Below, one piece after another: positions 8,908 to 17,509 of a stretch of DNA of 64,000 nt; the stretch's first letter is position 1, and the number at the start of each line of letters is the position of its first letter. The stretch lies in NCBI GenBank assembly GCA_017550655.1, contig JAFZOK010000013.1:496001-560000 (forward strand), read 5' to 3'. Origin of the DNA: Bacteroidales bacterium (GTDB taxonomy: Bacteria; Bacteroidota; Bacteroidia; Bacteroidales; UBA932). The translations under genes and the position numbers were made by a program. The notes beneath the pieces are model-generated. The model was not told where the DNA came from, searched no databases, and saw nothing but the letters and a program-made list of their open reading frames with translations.

Positions 8908-10358
8908 GCGTCTTTGTTCTGACGCTCCATATCCAGCCTTATGAAGATGAACAGCAGTATGGTGAAACTCACCATACCGCTGCCGCCGTAGCTTAAAAAC
9001 GGCAAAGGGATACCGATTACCGGCAGAAGTCCCATAGTCATTCCTATGTTGATGACCACATGCATGAGGAAGATGGACGCCACACAGTATCCGTAAATCC
9101 TGGTGAAGGCATCCGCGTTTTTGGATGCCAGGTGAATGATCCTGAGAATAAGGAAGATGTAAACGGCCAGCAGGGCTATGCTTCCCAGGAAACCCCATTC
9201 TTCACCAACCGTACAGAAGATGAAATCCGTGCTCTGCTCCGGCACGAAGTTGTACTTTGTCTGCGTTCCGTTAAGGAATCCCTTTCCGGTAAGGCCTCCG
9301 CTGCCGATGGCAATCTTGGACTGGTGCACATTGTAGCCGATACCCTGAAGGTCTTCAGTAATTCCAAAGAGGTTCTCTATTCTTGCCCTCTGGTGAGGCT
9401 GGAGCACCTTGTTGAAGATGAAATTCACGGAGAATACCATCGCGATGGCACAGAAAAGGCTCAGCATCAGCCGTCCGCTTCCCCGTTCGTCTCTTCTGGC
9501 AAGAAGGTCCCTGAGCCACAGCACAAAGTGAGGCACAAACAGAAGAACAGCCCAGACCTCGGGTTTCACCGCCTTGAGGAAAGAGAGGCTCTCAAGTGCG
9601 GAAAGCTTTGGAATAAAGCAGATAAGCACAATGACAAGTATTGCCGTCAGAAGCCATACCAGCCTGCGGCTAAGGAAAAACCTTATTATAACGGCGGCGC
9701 TGAGGGCGCACACTACGGCAGTAAGCGGACTTAGGGCTATCGTGATAACAAACATCGCGATAAGAGAAAGTCCCGCAACTATTACCCAGCCGGCAAGGCC
9801 TTCCATATAGAAAACCAGAATCAGGCCCACATAGACAAGGGCGCTGCCGGTTTCCTTTTCCAGCAGGATCAGCAGGATCGGAACGATAACCACAAGAGCG
9901 GCCTTAATGGCATCCCTGCGGTTGGAAAGCGAAAAGCCATAGCGGCTCATTATGTAGGCCAGCAGAAGGGAGGTGGTTATCTTGGAGAACTCTGCGGGCT
10001 GAAGTCCGAAACTTCCGATGTAGAACCAGCTTTTTGAGCCGTTGACCTCCTTTCCCAGGAAGATTACCGCGGCAAGCAGAGCCAGCATACCAAGGTAAAG
10101 CACAAGGGATAAGGGCTGGAAACTCCTCGGGTTGATTATATACAGAAGCAGGATGGCGATTCCCAGGGAAATCATCACCCAGATAAACTGCAGGCCGTAT
10201 CTCTGGCTGAAATCCAGAATGGAAGCGTGCTCCTCGGAATAGACGGCGGAATAAATGTTCAGCCATCCGTAGAAGGCAAGGAACAGGTAGGAAAGGAGGA
10301 GTCCGAAATCCACCTTCCTGGCCCTTGGCTGCTGACCGTATGACATTCCTTCCATCAT
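8904..10358 (-). CDS. rodA: Rod-shape peptidoglycan glycosyltransferase RodA
   Basis: A 484-residue SEDS-family membrane glycosyltransferase that polymerises lipid II for side-wall synthesis with PBP2. About ten hydrophobic segments are visible, including the conserved LPFLSYGGSGM near the C-terminus and HQSKIAIGSGGLTGKGFLNGTQTKYNF-type periplasmic loop (residues about 350-375) typical of RodA. The start ATG overlaps the PBP2 stop as ATGA. It is the last gene of purH-mreB-mreC-mreD-pbp2-rodA. The middle of the protein has extra hydrophobic residues, making it longer than the E. coli protein (370), as is usual in Bacteroidota. Confidence 0.93.
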   Translation of the reverse strand: MMEGMSYGQQPRARKVDFGLLLSYLFLAFYGWLNIYSAVYSEEHASILDFSQRYGLQFIWVMISLGIAILLLYIINPRSFQPLSLVLYLGMLALLAAVIFLGKEVNGSKSWFYIGSFGLQPAEFSKITTSLLLAYIMSRYGFSLSNRRDAIKAALVVIVPILLILLEKETGSALVYVGLILVFYMEGLAGWVIVAGLSLIAMFVITIALSPLTAVVCALSAAVIIRFFLSRRLVWLLTAILVIVLICFIPKLSALESLSFLKAVKPEVWAVLLFVPHFVLWLRDLLARRDERGSGRLMLSLFCAIAMVFSVNFIFNKVLQPHQRARIENLFGITEDLQGIGYNVHQSKIAIGSGGLTGKGFLNGTQTKYNFVPEQSTDFIFCTVGEEWGFLGSIALLAVYIFLILRIIHLASKNADAFTRIYGYCVASIFLMHVVINIGMTMGLLPVIGIPLPFLSYGGSGMVSFTILLFIFIRLDMERQNKDA

Positions 10359-12190
10359 TTTTTCCGTTTAACAGGTACGTTGGCCTTGAGGTTGGCTCCC
10401 TCCACATATTGCTCAAGCTCCTTTCGGGAGACTTCTCCCTTAAGGTATTTTTCAACGATCAAGGATGCGACCGGAGCGGCCCAGGTACCTCCCGCTCCGG
10501 CATTTTCCAGATAGACGCAGACTGCAATCTTGGGATTATCCTTTGGGGCAAAGCACATGAAGACGGAATTGTCTCTTCCGTGCGGATTCTGTGCTGTTCC
10601 CGTCTTGCCGCAGATGTCAATATCATCCATATGGGCTCTCCGCGATGTTCCACCGGTGCCCGCAGGTGCATTAACAGAAAGATACATACCTTCTATTACC
10701 GGTTCGAAATGCTGGAGGTCCACTCCCACCCAGTGTTTTTCGGTGTATTTGGCTCTGCGAAGGGAATCTGGAGCGTTCTTTATCAGGTGCGGGATTATGT
10801 AATAGCCGCGGTTTGCAATGATTGCGGCAACGTTTGCAATCTGGAGCGGAGTTGCCCCAACTTCTCCCTGGCCGATAGCCAGAGAAAGAATGTTGAAGGC
10901 GTTCCACTTTCCCTTGCCGTGAATCTTGTCGTAATTCTTGGTGGACGGCAGGTTGCCCTGAAGTTCAGACGGAAAATCGCTGCCGAGCTTGGTGCCTATG
11001 CCGAATTTCATAACCTGCTCCTTCCAGTAGTCGAATGCCTCTCCGATCGGCTGATGGTCCGGATTCTTCATCATTGCCCTGAACACGTTGGCGTAGTAGG
11101 CGTTGCAGCTCATCATAATGGACTCTTTCAGGTTCAGCGGGCTGCGGTGTCCGTGGCATCCCATTTTTCCTCCGGCATAGTAGAATCCCCTGGAGCAGGA
11201 GAAGCGGGTTTCCGGAGTGATTACGCCCATCTGCTGGGCAACCAGGGCGTTAACCGTCTTGAACACGCTGCCGGGAGGATAGGCGCTCATAACCGCGCGG
11301 TTGAACATAGGCTTGTAAGGGTCCGTTGCAAGCCGCCCGTATTCCTTGCGTATGTTGGAAAGGTCTTCCGTGGTAAGCCCCGGGGCGGAAACTATTGCAA
11401 GGATTTCTCCAGTGGAAGGTTCTATGGCCACTATGCTCCCGACCTTGTTGGCCATAAGGCGTTCTCCGTATTGCTGCAGCGGGCCGTCTATGGAAGCTAT
11501 AAGGTCTTTGCCCGGCTCGGCCTCAACGTCCATTTCTCCGTTACGGAAACTTTGGCGTATGCGGTTGTGGACATCGCGGACCATAATGTTGTAGCCCTTC
11601 TTTCCCCTCAGCACATCCTCGTAGGAACGCTCTATTCCGGTGATTCCCACATAGTCTCCCCTGCGGTATTCAGGATTGTTGGCCAGATAGGCAGAATCTG
11701 CCTCGTTTATATAGCCGTAAAGGCTGGCGCCCGCCTCGTAAGGATATACGCGGGCCGTCCTGCTTATGGCGTAGAACCCCGGGAACTTGTATGCCTTTTC
11801 CGCAAAGTGGCTGTAGTATTCGCTCGGAACCTGCTTTATGAAAGTGAAGGTCTGGTATCCGATCTTGCGGCGGTTCTCCCTGTAGTACTTGAGCTTCTTC
11901 CTGACATTGTCTATATCCACACGGAATGTGGCGCAGAAATCCACGGTGTCGAACTCCTGCAGGTCTATCGGGGTGACCATTATGTCGTAGGTGGTCTTGT
12001 TGCCCACCAGGGTGTTCCCGTTTCGGTCCTTGATTTCTCCCCTGGCCGGATATTTTGTCTGGTACAGCAGGGCGTTGTTGTTGGCGTTGACCTTGTAGCG
12101 CTCGTCTATGATCTGAAGATAGAAGAGCCTGGCTGCCAGGCACAATGCAACGATAACGATACCCGAGATCAGAAAAACCTTCTTATCCAT
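10355..12190 (-). CDS. mrdA: Penicillin-binding protein 2 (rod-shape transpeptidase)
   Basis: A 611-residue class B PBP that cross-links side-wall peptidoglycan. One N-terminal membrane anchor (residues 5-25), a pedestal domain, then the transpeptidase domain with SxxK in AYPPGSVFKT, SxN in MSCNAYY and KTG in GKTGTAQNPHGRDNS. All catalytic motifs are present. It overlaps mreD by 22 bases upstream and rodA by 4 bases downstream, forming a tightly coupled elongasome operon. The C-terminus is a basic KRKK tail. Confidence 0.95.
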   Translation of the reverse strand: MDKKVFLISGIVIVALCLAARLFYLQIIDERYKVNANNNALLYQTKYPARGEIKDRNGNTLVGNKTTYDIMVTPIDLQEFDTVDFCATFRVDIDNVRKKLKYYRENRRKIGYQTFTFIKQVPSEYYSHFAEKAYKFPGFYAISRTARVYPYEAGASLYGYINEADSAYLANNPEYRRGDYVGITGIERSYEDVLRGKKGYNIMVRDVHNRIRQSFRNGEMDVEAEPGKDLIASIDGPLQQYGERLMANKVGSIVAIEPSTGEILAIVSAPGLTTEDLSNIRKEYGRLATDPYKPMFNRAVMSAYPPGSVFKTVNALVAQQMGVITPETRFSCSRGFYYAGGKMGCHGHRSPLNLKESIMMSCNAYYANVFRAMMKNPDHQPIGEAFDYWKEQVMKFGIGTKLGSDFPSELQGNLPSTKNYDKIHGKGKWNAFNILSLAIGQGEVGATPLQIANVAAIIANRGYYIIPHLIKNAPDSLRRAKYTEKHWVGVDLQHFEPVIEGMYLSVNAPAGTGGTSRRAHMDDIDICGKTGTAQNPHGRDNSVFMCFAPKDNPKIAVCVYLENAGAGGTWAAPVASLIVEKYLKGEVSRKELEQYVEGANLKANVPVKRKK

Positions 12191-12678
12191 AGCCTGACCA
12201 GAAGATATGCGATAACCACGTTAACGGCTACATTGAGAATAATCCTCAGCGAAAGATACAGGACGCCTTTTCCCATAGGACCGTCTATGAGAACGTAAGG
12301 TATGAAGAATATCAGATAGCTTGCCAGAAGCAGCATCACCAGTTTTCCCGGGCGGAATTCCCCGTAGTTTAGGTCCATCTCTTCGGTCTGGATGTCATAC
12401 CTTCTCATCGGCCTGGTTATCAGGTTGCGGCATGCGGCAAGCAGGGTGCAGCAGGCGGCGTTGAGCCCCAGGATGCCGTCGCTGAGAGCATCCGTCAGAA
12501 GGCCGATGGCAAACCCGCACAGCATTACAAGATAGGTGCTGGTGTCCGGGGGCAGCAGAATCACCAGAAGGGGAATGACCGAAATGTACAGTATCGGCCA
12601 GAGGTTGATGAATTCCGAGCAGAGAAGCTGCAGGACTAGTATCACCACAAATCCGAATATGTACTTGAAGGTATTCAT
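12169..12678 (-). CDS. mreD: Rod-shape determining protein MreD
   Basis: A 169-residue integral membrane protein with five or six hydrophobic segments and almost no soluble parts. MreD sequences vary widely; the call rests on size, hydropathy, the LPPDTSTYLVMLCGFAIGLLTDALSDGILGLNAA segment typical of the family, and position between mreC and pbp2. It begins 1 base after the mreC stop and overlaps the pbp2 start. Confidence 0.9.
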   Translation of the reverse strand: MNTFKYIFGFVVILVLQLLCSEFINLWPILYISVIPLLVILLPPDTSTYLVMLCGFAIGLLTDALSDGILGLNAACCTLLAACRNLITRPMRRYDIQTEEMDLNYGEFRPGKLVMLLLASYLIFFIPYVLIDGPMGKGVLYLSLRIILNVAVNVVIAYLLVRLWIRRFF

Positions 12679-12679
12679 C

Positions 12680-13555
12680 CTACTTTTTCTCCAGGTAAGA
12701 ATTGTTAATCGCGGAGAGAGAATCTATCTCCCTCTTGTCTCCGTTTCTGATAACTATCACATAGTCCAGGCTGGAAAAGTCCTGAAGCAGTTCCACTTCC
12801 ACCCTTTTGTACATTCCGTCCTCGATGGTGTAGCCCAGGGCCCTGCCAACCGGAATGTCCGGAGGGAAGAAAGACGAGTTGCCGCTGGTGAAGACCGTGT
12901 CTCCCTTCTGCACCTCTGTGTTCAGGGCCACTTCCGTAAGACAGGCCCTACGGATGCTTCCGCCCTCCCACTTGAGGGTACCCAGACCGGCGCTTCTTCC
13001 AAGTTTTGCGCTTATGCTCTGGCGGAGGTTGAGAAGACTCATCACATAGCTGAAACGCGGACCGGCCCCGCGGATAATTCCAACCACTCCGCTTGGTGTC
13101 ATAACGCCCAGGTCTTCACCAACCCCGTCATTTGTTCCCTTGTCTATAATCAGGTAGTTATGAGTGGTGTTGAGAGTGTTCTTGATGACCTTGGCCAAGG
13201 TGAACGAGTAGTTTGCCAGGGCGGAGTCTCCGACATTTCCCTTTATCTGTTCTGAGATTTCCTCCAGTTTGCCTTCTCCTTGGGTGCGGATGATGAATTC
13301 CCTCAGCCTGGCGTTCTGCTCCGTAAGTCTGGCGTTTTCTTCAATGAGATCCTTGTTTGTGCCACGCAAGGCAGTGTAGCTTTTAACGGCTTCGCTCTTT
13401 TCCCAGAAGAAGGACTGGACAGTGCGTACTCCCTCCATGACTCTGGAACTCTGCACGGTGCTGTTCCTTACGATCAGCATCAGGCATACGGTTTCCAGAG
13501 CCGCGAAGACCAGGAACTTCCCTATGGAGTTGTAGATCAGCGGAGGAAGTTTCAT
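12680..13555 (-). CDS. mreC: Rod-shape determining protein MreC
   Basis: A 291-residue periplasmic scaffold with one N-terminal membrane helix (residues 12-30), a coiled coil around 55-95 (LIEENARLTEQNARLREF) and two beta domains with the family motifs DKGTNDGV and GVVGIIRGAGPRFSYV. It links MreB to PBP2 and RodA. It sits 12 bases downstream of mreB in the standard order. Confidence 0.95.
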   Translation of the reverse strand: MKLPPLIYNSIGKFLVFAALETVCLMLIVRNSTVQSSRVMEGVRTVQSFFWEKSEAVKSYTALRGTNKDLIEENARLTEQNARLREFIIRTQGEGKLEEISEQIKGNVGDSALANYSFTLAKVIKNTLNTTHNYLIIDKGTNDGVGEDLGVMTPSGVVGIIRGAGPRFSYVMSLLNLRQSISAKLGRSAGLGTLKWEGGSIRRACLTEVALNTEVQKGDTVFTSGNSSFFPPDIPVGRALGYTIEDGMYKRVEVELLQDFSSLDYVIVIRNGDKREIDSLSAINNSYLEKK

Positions 13556-13567
13556 CTGCCGGAGAGG

Positions 13568-14599
13568 TTATCTCATCAGGTATGGGAGGAAGCGCCTCTT
13601 TGCAAGATTCTTCAGCGCGGTGTTGGTTCCTCTTGCAACTGCTCTCAGAGGATCCTCGGCCACGTGGAACGGAATCTTCAGCTTGTCGGAAAGCCTCTTG
13701 TCCAGACCGCGGATAAGGGCTCCGCCGCCGCTGAGGTAGATGCCTTCCTTAACGATATCGGCATAAAGCTCAGGAGGGGTCTGCTCCAGAACCTTTATGA
13801 TGGTTACCTCGAGCTTTGCCAGGGACTTGTCGAGGCAATGGGCTATTTCCATGGAAGTTACAGGGACGTCCACAGGATAGGCGGTCATCAGGTTCGGGCC
13901 TCTTACCACAAATGGCTCCGGTGGAGTTTCCAGTTCAGGAATGGCAGCTCCAACAGCTATCTTTATCTGCTCTGCAGTAATTTCTCCGATTTTTATGTTG
14001 TATTGCTGGCGCATATACTGCTGGATGTCGGAGGTAAATACATCTCCGGCAACCTTGAGGCTCTCGTTCCATACGATGCCTCCAAGAGAAATAACGGCAC
14101 ACTCGGTGGTTCCGCCTCCTATATCCACAACCATGTGGCCGGAAGGTTTCTCCACATCCAGTCCGATACCGATGGCTGCTGCCATAGGCTCAAGGAGGAT
14201 GTACACGTCTCTTCCTCCGGAATGTTCGGCGGCATCCCTTACGGCTCTGGTTTCCACCTCGGTACTGCCGCTTGGAATTGCTATCACGATCCTCAGGTTA
14301 GGGGTGAACAGAGAGGTTCTCTTGCTGTTTATCATCTTGATGAATCCCCTGATCATGTGCTCGGCGGCCTGGAAGTCTGCAATTACTCCGTCCTTCATTG
14401 GCCTGATTGTCTTGATGTTAGGATTCGTTCTCCCGTGCATCAGCCTGGCCTGGTTACCAATGGCCATAGGCTTTTTCGTGTTCATGTCTATCGCGATGAT
14501 AGAAGGCTCATCGACCACAATCTTGTCTTTCATGAAGATGACGGTGTTGGCCGTTCCGAGGTCGATTGCAAGTTCCTGTGTTAAAAATGAAAATGCCAT
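13568..14599 (-). CDS. mreB: Rod-shape determining actin-like protein MreB
   Basis: A 343-residue actin homologue. The phosphate-1 motif is DLGTANT near residue 14, phosphate-2 is VDIGGGTTECAV, and the adenosine motif is LSGGGALIRGL. It polymerises under the membrane and guides side-wall synthesis. A hydrophobic N-terminus (MAFSFLTQ) fits membrane attachment. It follows purH with only 19 bases between, so the rod operon probably starts from a purH promoter. Confidence 0.97.
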   Translation of the reverse strand: MAFSFLTQELAIDLGTANTVIFMKDKIVVDEPSIIAIDMNTKKPMAIGNQARLMHGRTNPNIKTIRPMKDGVIADFQAAEHMIRGFIKMINSKRTSLFTPNLRIVIAIPSGSTEVETRAVRDAAEHSGGRDVYILLEPMAAAIGIGLDVEKPSGHMVVDIGGGTTECAVISLGGIVWNESLKVAGDVFTSDIQQYMRQQYNIKIGEITAEQIKIAVGAAIPELETPPEPFVVRGPNLMTAYPVDVPVTSMEIAHCLDKSLAKLEVTIIKVLEQTPPELYADIVKEGIYLSGGGALIRGLDKRLSDKLKIPFHVAEDPLRAVARGTNTALKNLAKRRFLPYLMR

Positions 14600-14618
14600 A
14601 TTATTCTTAACTTTTCTT

Positions 14619-16136
14619 TCAATGTTTGAAATGTCTTATGCCGGTCATTACCATAGCGACTCCGTGCTCATTGCAGAATTCCACGCTCTCGTTGTCACGG
14701 ATTGATCCGCCCGGCTGTATTACAGTTCTTATGCCGTTCTCAAACGCTATCTCGACACAATCCTTGAACGGGAAGAATGCGTCGGAAGCCATCACTGCGC
14801 CCTCGGTGCTGAAACCGAAACTGTGGGCTTTCTGGATTGCCTGCTTGAGGGCGTCCACTCTGGATGTTTGTCCCACTCCGCTGGCAATCAGCTGCTTGCC
14901 CTTTGCCAGAACTATGGCGTTGGACTTTGAATGCTTTACCAGTTTGTTGGCAAACAGAAGGTCTTCCACCTTGTCCTTTTCAGGAGCCAGAAGCGTTACC
15001 GTCTTAAGATCATCCGGTGTTTCCGTGTAGGTGTCCCTTTCCTGCTGCAGAACTCCTCCCAGAAGGCTGCGGAATTTTGTCTTTGGAAGAGCCACGCCCC
15101 TGTTTACCAGAATGATGCGGTTCTTCTTGGACTTGAGGATTTCCAGAGCCTCCCCGCTGTAGGAAGGAGCAATCACGACCTCGAAGAAAATCTTGTTCAT
15201 TTCCTCGGCGACATCCTTTTCCACAGGAGCGTTTGTCACTATTATGCCTCCGAAGGCGGACACCGGGTCTCCGGCCAGGGCCTTCGTCCAGGCCTCCAGT
15301 GGAGTAGGGGCGCTTGCGCATCCGCAGGCATTGTTGTGCTTTATGATAGCTACTGTGGTTTCCGGGAAATCGCTGATGAGTTCGATTGCGGCCTCAACAT
15401 CCAGCAGGTTGTTGTGTGAAAGTTCCTTGCCGTGAATCTGTTCAGGAAGACTGTCCTTCGCTCCGAAATATATGCCGGCCTGGTGAGGATTCTCTCCATA
15501 TCGCAGAGGACGGGATTCCTTTATGACCTTGTTGAAGGCAGGTGCCTTTATGCTCTCGTTAAACCAGTTGAAAATAGCGCTGTCGTATGAGGAAGAAACC
15601 TCAAACGCCTTGGCTGCAAGATATTCCCTCTGGCGCATGTTGGTGGAGCAGTCTTGCTCTTTCAGCAAGTTAAGCAGGTATCCGTACTGGGCCTTGGACG
15701 GAACAATCACCACATCGTTGTAGTTTTTTGCCGCGGCTCTGATCAGGGATATTCCGCCTATGTCAATCTTCTCGATTATTTCCTGGCGGGATGCCCCCTT
15801 TTCCACATATTCCTCAAACGGATACAGATCTACGATGACAAGGTCTATAGGCTCTATAGCGAATCTGGAAAATTCTTCCTGGTCCGAAGGGTTGTCCCTG
15901 CGGCCCAGAATTCCTCCGAAAACCGCCGGGTGAAGGGTCTTTACACGGCCTCCCAGAATGGAAGGGTAATGTGTCAGGTCCTCTACCCTGGAAACAGGAA
16001 TTCCGGCCTCTTCCAGAAAGGATGCGGTGCCTCCGGTGGACAGGATTTCCACGCCTTCCCTATGGAGCAAAGATGCTATCTCAATGATACCGTCCTTGTT
16101 ATAGACGGAGATAAGGGCTTTCTTGATCTGTTTCAC
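14619..16136 (-). CDS. purH: Bifunctional AICAR formyltransferase / IMP cyclohydrolase
   Basis: A 505-residue enzyme for the last two steps of IMP synthesis. The N-terminal cyclohydrolase domain (1-190) has STGGTASFLEEAGIPV and GGRVKTLHPAVFGGIL. The AICAR transformylase domain follows, with RYGENPHQAG and the KHNNACGCA motif. Length is normal for Bacteroidota (about 507). It is the first gene of the transcript that continues into mreBCD-pbp2-rodA, an arrangement common in Bacteroidales. Confidence 0.95.
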   Translation of the reverse strand: MKQIKKALISVYNKDGIIEIASLLHREGVEILSTGGTASFLEEAGIPVSRVEDLTHYPSILGGRVKTLHPAVFGGILGRRDNPSDQEEFSRFAIEPIDLVIVDLYPFEEYVEKGASRQEIIEKIDIGGISLIRAAAKNYNDVVIVPSKAQYGYLLNLLKEQDCSTNMRQREYLAAKAFEVSSSYDSAIFNWFNESIKAPAFNKVIKESRPLRYGENPHQAGIYFGAKDSLPEQIHGKELSHNNLLDVEAAIELISDFPETTVAIIKHNNACGCASAPTPLEAWTKALAGDPVSAFGGIIVTNAPVEKDVAEEMNKIFFEVVIAPSYSGEALEILKSKKNRIILVNRGVALPKTKFRSLLGGVLQQERDTYTETPDDLKTVTLLAPEKDKVEDLLFANKLVKHSKSNAIVLAKGKQLIASGVGQTSRVDALKQAIQKAHSFGFSTEGAVMASDAFFPFKDCVEIAFENGIRTVIQPGGSIRDNESVEFCNEHGVAMVMTGIRHFKH

Positions 16137-16161
16137 AATCCGAGACGTTTTTGGCTAACCA

Positions 16162-16198
16162 CAAAATTAAGAAAATCGGCCCAATTTTTATAATTTTG
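16162..16198. promoter_or_regulatory. Divergent -7 boxes for purH (minus) and ispD (plus)
   Basis: Minus strand TAATTTTG (16169 to 16162) precedes purH, and plus strand TAATTTTG (16191-16198) precedes ispD. Both match TAnnTTTG. The 21 bases between them leave too little room for independent -33 elements, and none with TTTG is seen at the right distance. Confidence 0.4.
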
Positions 16199-16217
16199 CC
16201 TTGTTAAAAATTTGCAA

Positions 16218-16910
16218 ATGGAATACTATGCGGTAATCACTGCCGGAGGGGTAGGGAAAAGGATGAAAGCCCGCGTTCCCAAACAGTTTCTCGACCTTGA
16301 CGGTAAACCCATACTTTTGAGGACACTAGAGCTTTTTTCCGGTCTGGATATCCCGGTGAAAATAGTGCTGGTGCTTCCGTCTTCCCATATCGAGGAGTGG
16401 AAAGAGACCTTTAACAGAAGCGGATCTGCAGTGCCTCACACAATAGTGGCCGGAGGCCTTACCCGCTTCCATTCCGTAAGGGCGGCTCTGGACATCATTC
16501 CGGACGGAGCCGTGGTTGCTGTTCACGACGGAGTCCGTCCGATAGTACCCGTGGATCTTATTAACAGGCTCTTGACTTATCCGCTTACGGACAAGTGCGC
16601 TGGCGTTATTCCGGTTCTGAATGTCGTTGAATCAATGCGCCGGAAGGCTTATTCTGAAGGAGGAGAAGCCACGGGCACAACTCCGGTAACCAGGGAAGAC
16701 TATCTTCTGGTCCAGACTCCGCAGGTTTTTGACTCCACCCGCCTTAAACTGGCATATAAAAAACCGTACTCCCCACTGTTCACGGATGACGCGAGCGTAA
16801 TGGAGAGTAGCGGTTACAGTTTCGATACGATAGAAGGAAGCAGGTTTAACATTAAAATCACAAATCCCGAGGATCTGTCTTTTGCCTCCCGCCTTCTTTC
16901 TTCAGTTTAG
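16218..16910 (+). CDS. ispD: 2-C-methyl-D-erythritol 4-phosphate cytidylyltransferase
   Basis: A 230-residue enzyme of the non-mevalonate isoprenoid pathway: CTP plus MEP gives CDP-ME. The CTP-binding motif ITAGGVGKRMKA is at residues 7-18, followed by VPKQFLDLDGKPIL. Other conserved parts are VAVHDGVRPIV and TDDASVMES. Start ATG 16218 is preferred over a TTG six bases earlier. It sits alone, divergent from purH and overlapping the Lrp-family gene end by 4 bases. Confidence 0.95.
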   Translation: MEYYAVITAGGVGKRMKARVPKQFLDLDGKPILLRTLELFSGLDIPVKIVLVLPSSHIEEWKETFNRSGSAVPHTIVAGGLTRFHSVRAALDIIPDGAVVAVHDGVRPIVPVDLINRLLTYPLTDKCAGVIPVLNVVESMRRKAYSEGGEATGTTPVTREDYLLVQTPQVFDSTRLKLAYKKPYSPLFTDDASVMESSGYSFDTIEGSRFNIKITNPEDLSFASRLLSSV

Positions 16911-17425
16911 GACTTTCTCCTTGATTTCTTGTCCTTGCGGTGATAGCCTTTCTCTTCAGGATGGTCTTTTACCCATACCTGGCGTTCAATTGCCTGATCC
17001 AGGGAAACGAGGGTTTCCGTATCCTGTACGCTAGGAATGTTCTGGATGGTGTTGATCAGGATATCCAGAAGGTGGTCGTGGTTGAAGCAGTACATCTTCA
17101 GAAGCAGAGTGTGCCTTCCGGTTACGAAATGACACTCGACAACCTCAGGTATCTTCCTAAGAGCCTCAATTACCTCAGGATACTTGTTAACCGGGGAGAG
17201 ATTGACCTCAACAAAAGCGCAAACGTCAAGACCAAGAGTAGCCGGCTTTACGAGCAGACGGGATCCGGTTATAATGCCTAGAGACTCCATCTTCTTGAAC
17301 CTCTGATGAATAGCAGCTCCTGACACTCCGCACTCGCGGGCGATTTCCAGGAACGGAGTCCTGGCGTTCTTTACCAGCGCAGAAAGGATTTTCTGGTCGG
17401 TTTCGTCGATTTGGTACTTTGCCAT
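16907..17425 (-). CDS. Lrp/AsnC family transcriptional regulator
   Basis: A 172-residue regulator: N-terminal helix-turn-helix (DETDQKILSALVKNARTPFLEIAREC, residues about 5-30, with recognition helix around VSGAAIHQRFKKMESLG) and C-terminal RAM/ligand-binding domain (CAFVEVNLSP, VVECHFVTGRHTLLLKMYC). The ATG at 17425 gives MAKYQIDETDQKIL; an in-frame TTG at 17434 is not needed. A basic C-terminal tail (DKKSRRKS) extends past the usual length. The ligand is probably an amino acid, but which one cannot be seen. It has its own well-formed promoter. Confidence 0.93.
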   Translation of the reverse strand: MAKYQIDETDQKILSALVKNARTPFLEIARECGVSGAAIHQRFKKMESLGIITGSRLLVKPATLGLDVCAFVEVNLSPVNKYPEVIEALRKIPEVVECHFVTGRHTLLLKMYCFNHDHLLDILINTIQNIPSVQDTETLVSLDQAIERQVWVKDHPEEKGYHRKDKKSRRKS

Positions 17426-17462
17426 ATAGTTCAAAATTTATTGTTTTGTCAACGCTATATTG

Positions 17463-17494
17463 CAAAAATATAATTTTTGAACAAAAACAGCAAA
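17463..17494 (-). promoter_or_regulatory. Promoter of the Lrp-family gene
   Basis: On the minus strand TTTG (17494-17491), a 20-base spacer, then TATTTTTG (17470-17463): an exact Bacteroidota -33/-7 promoter. It lies 38 bases before the ATG. The A+T-rich surroundings could allow autoregulation, as is usual for Lrp-type genes (inference). Confidence 0.7.
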
Positions 17495-17509
17495 TATTAT
17501 TAAGAAATG

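Noticed and set aside
8155-9198. A 347-residue open frame antisense to fabF
   Set aside because: Covers fabF and runs into rodA; no motif and the real genes are unambiguous.
10325-12298. A 657-residue open frame antisense to pbp2
   Set aside because: It lies fully across a well-supported PBP2 gene with all catalytic motifs; its composition is that of a codon-bias shadow and it matches no family.
13280-14584. A 434-residue open frame antisense to mreB and mreC
   Set aside because: Shadow of two certain genes; no family motif.
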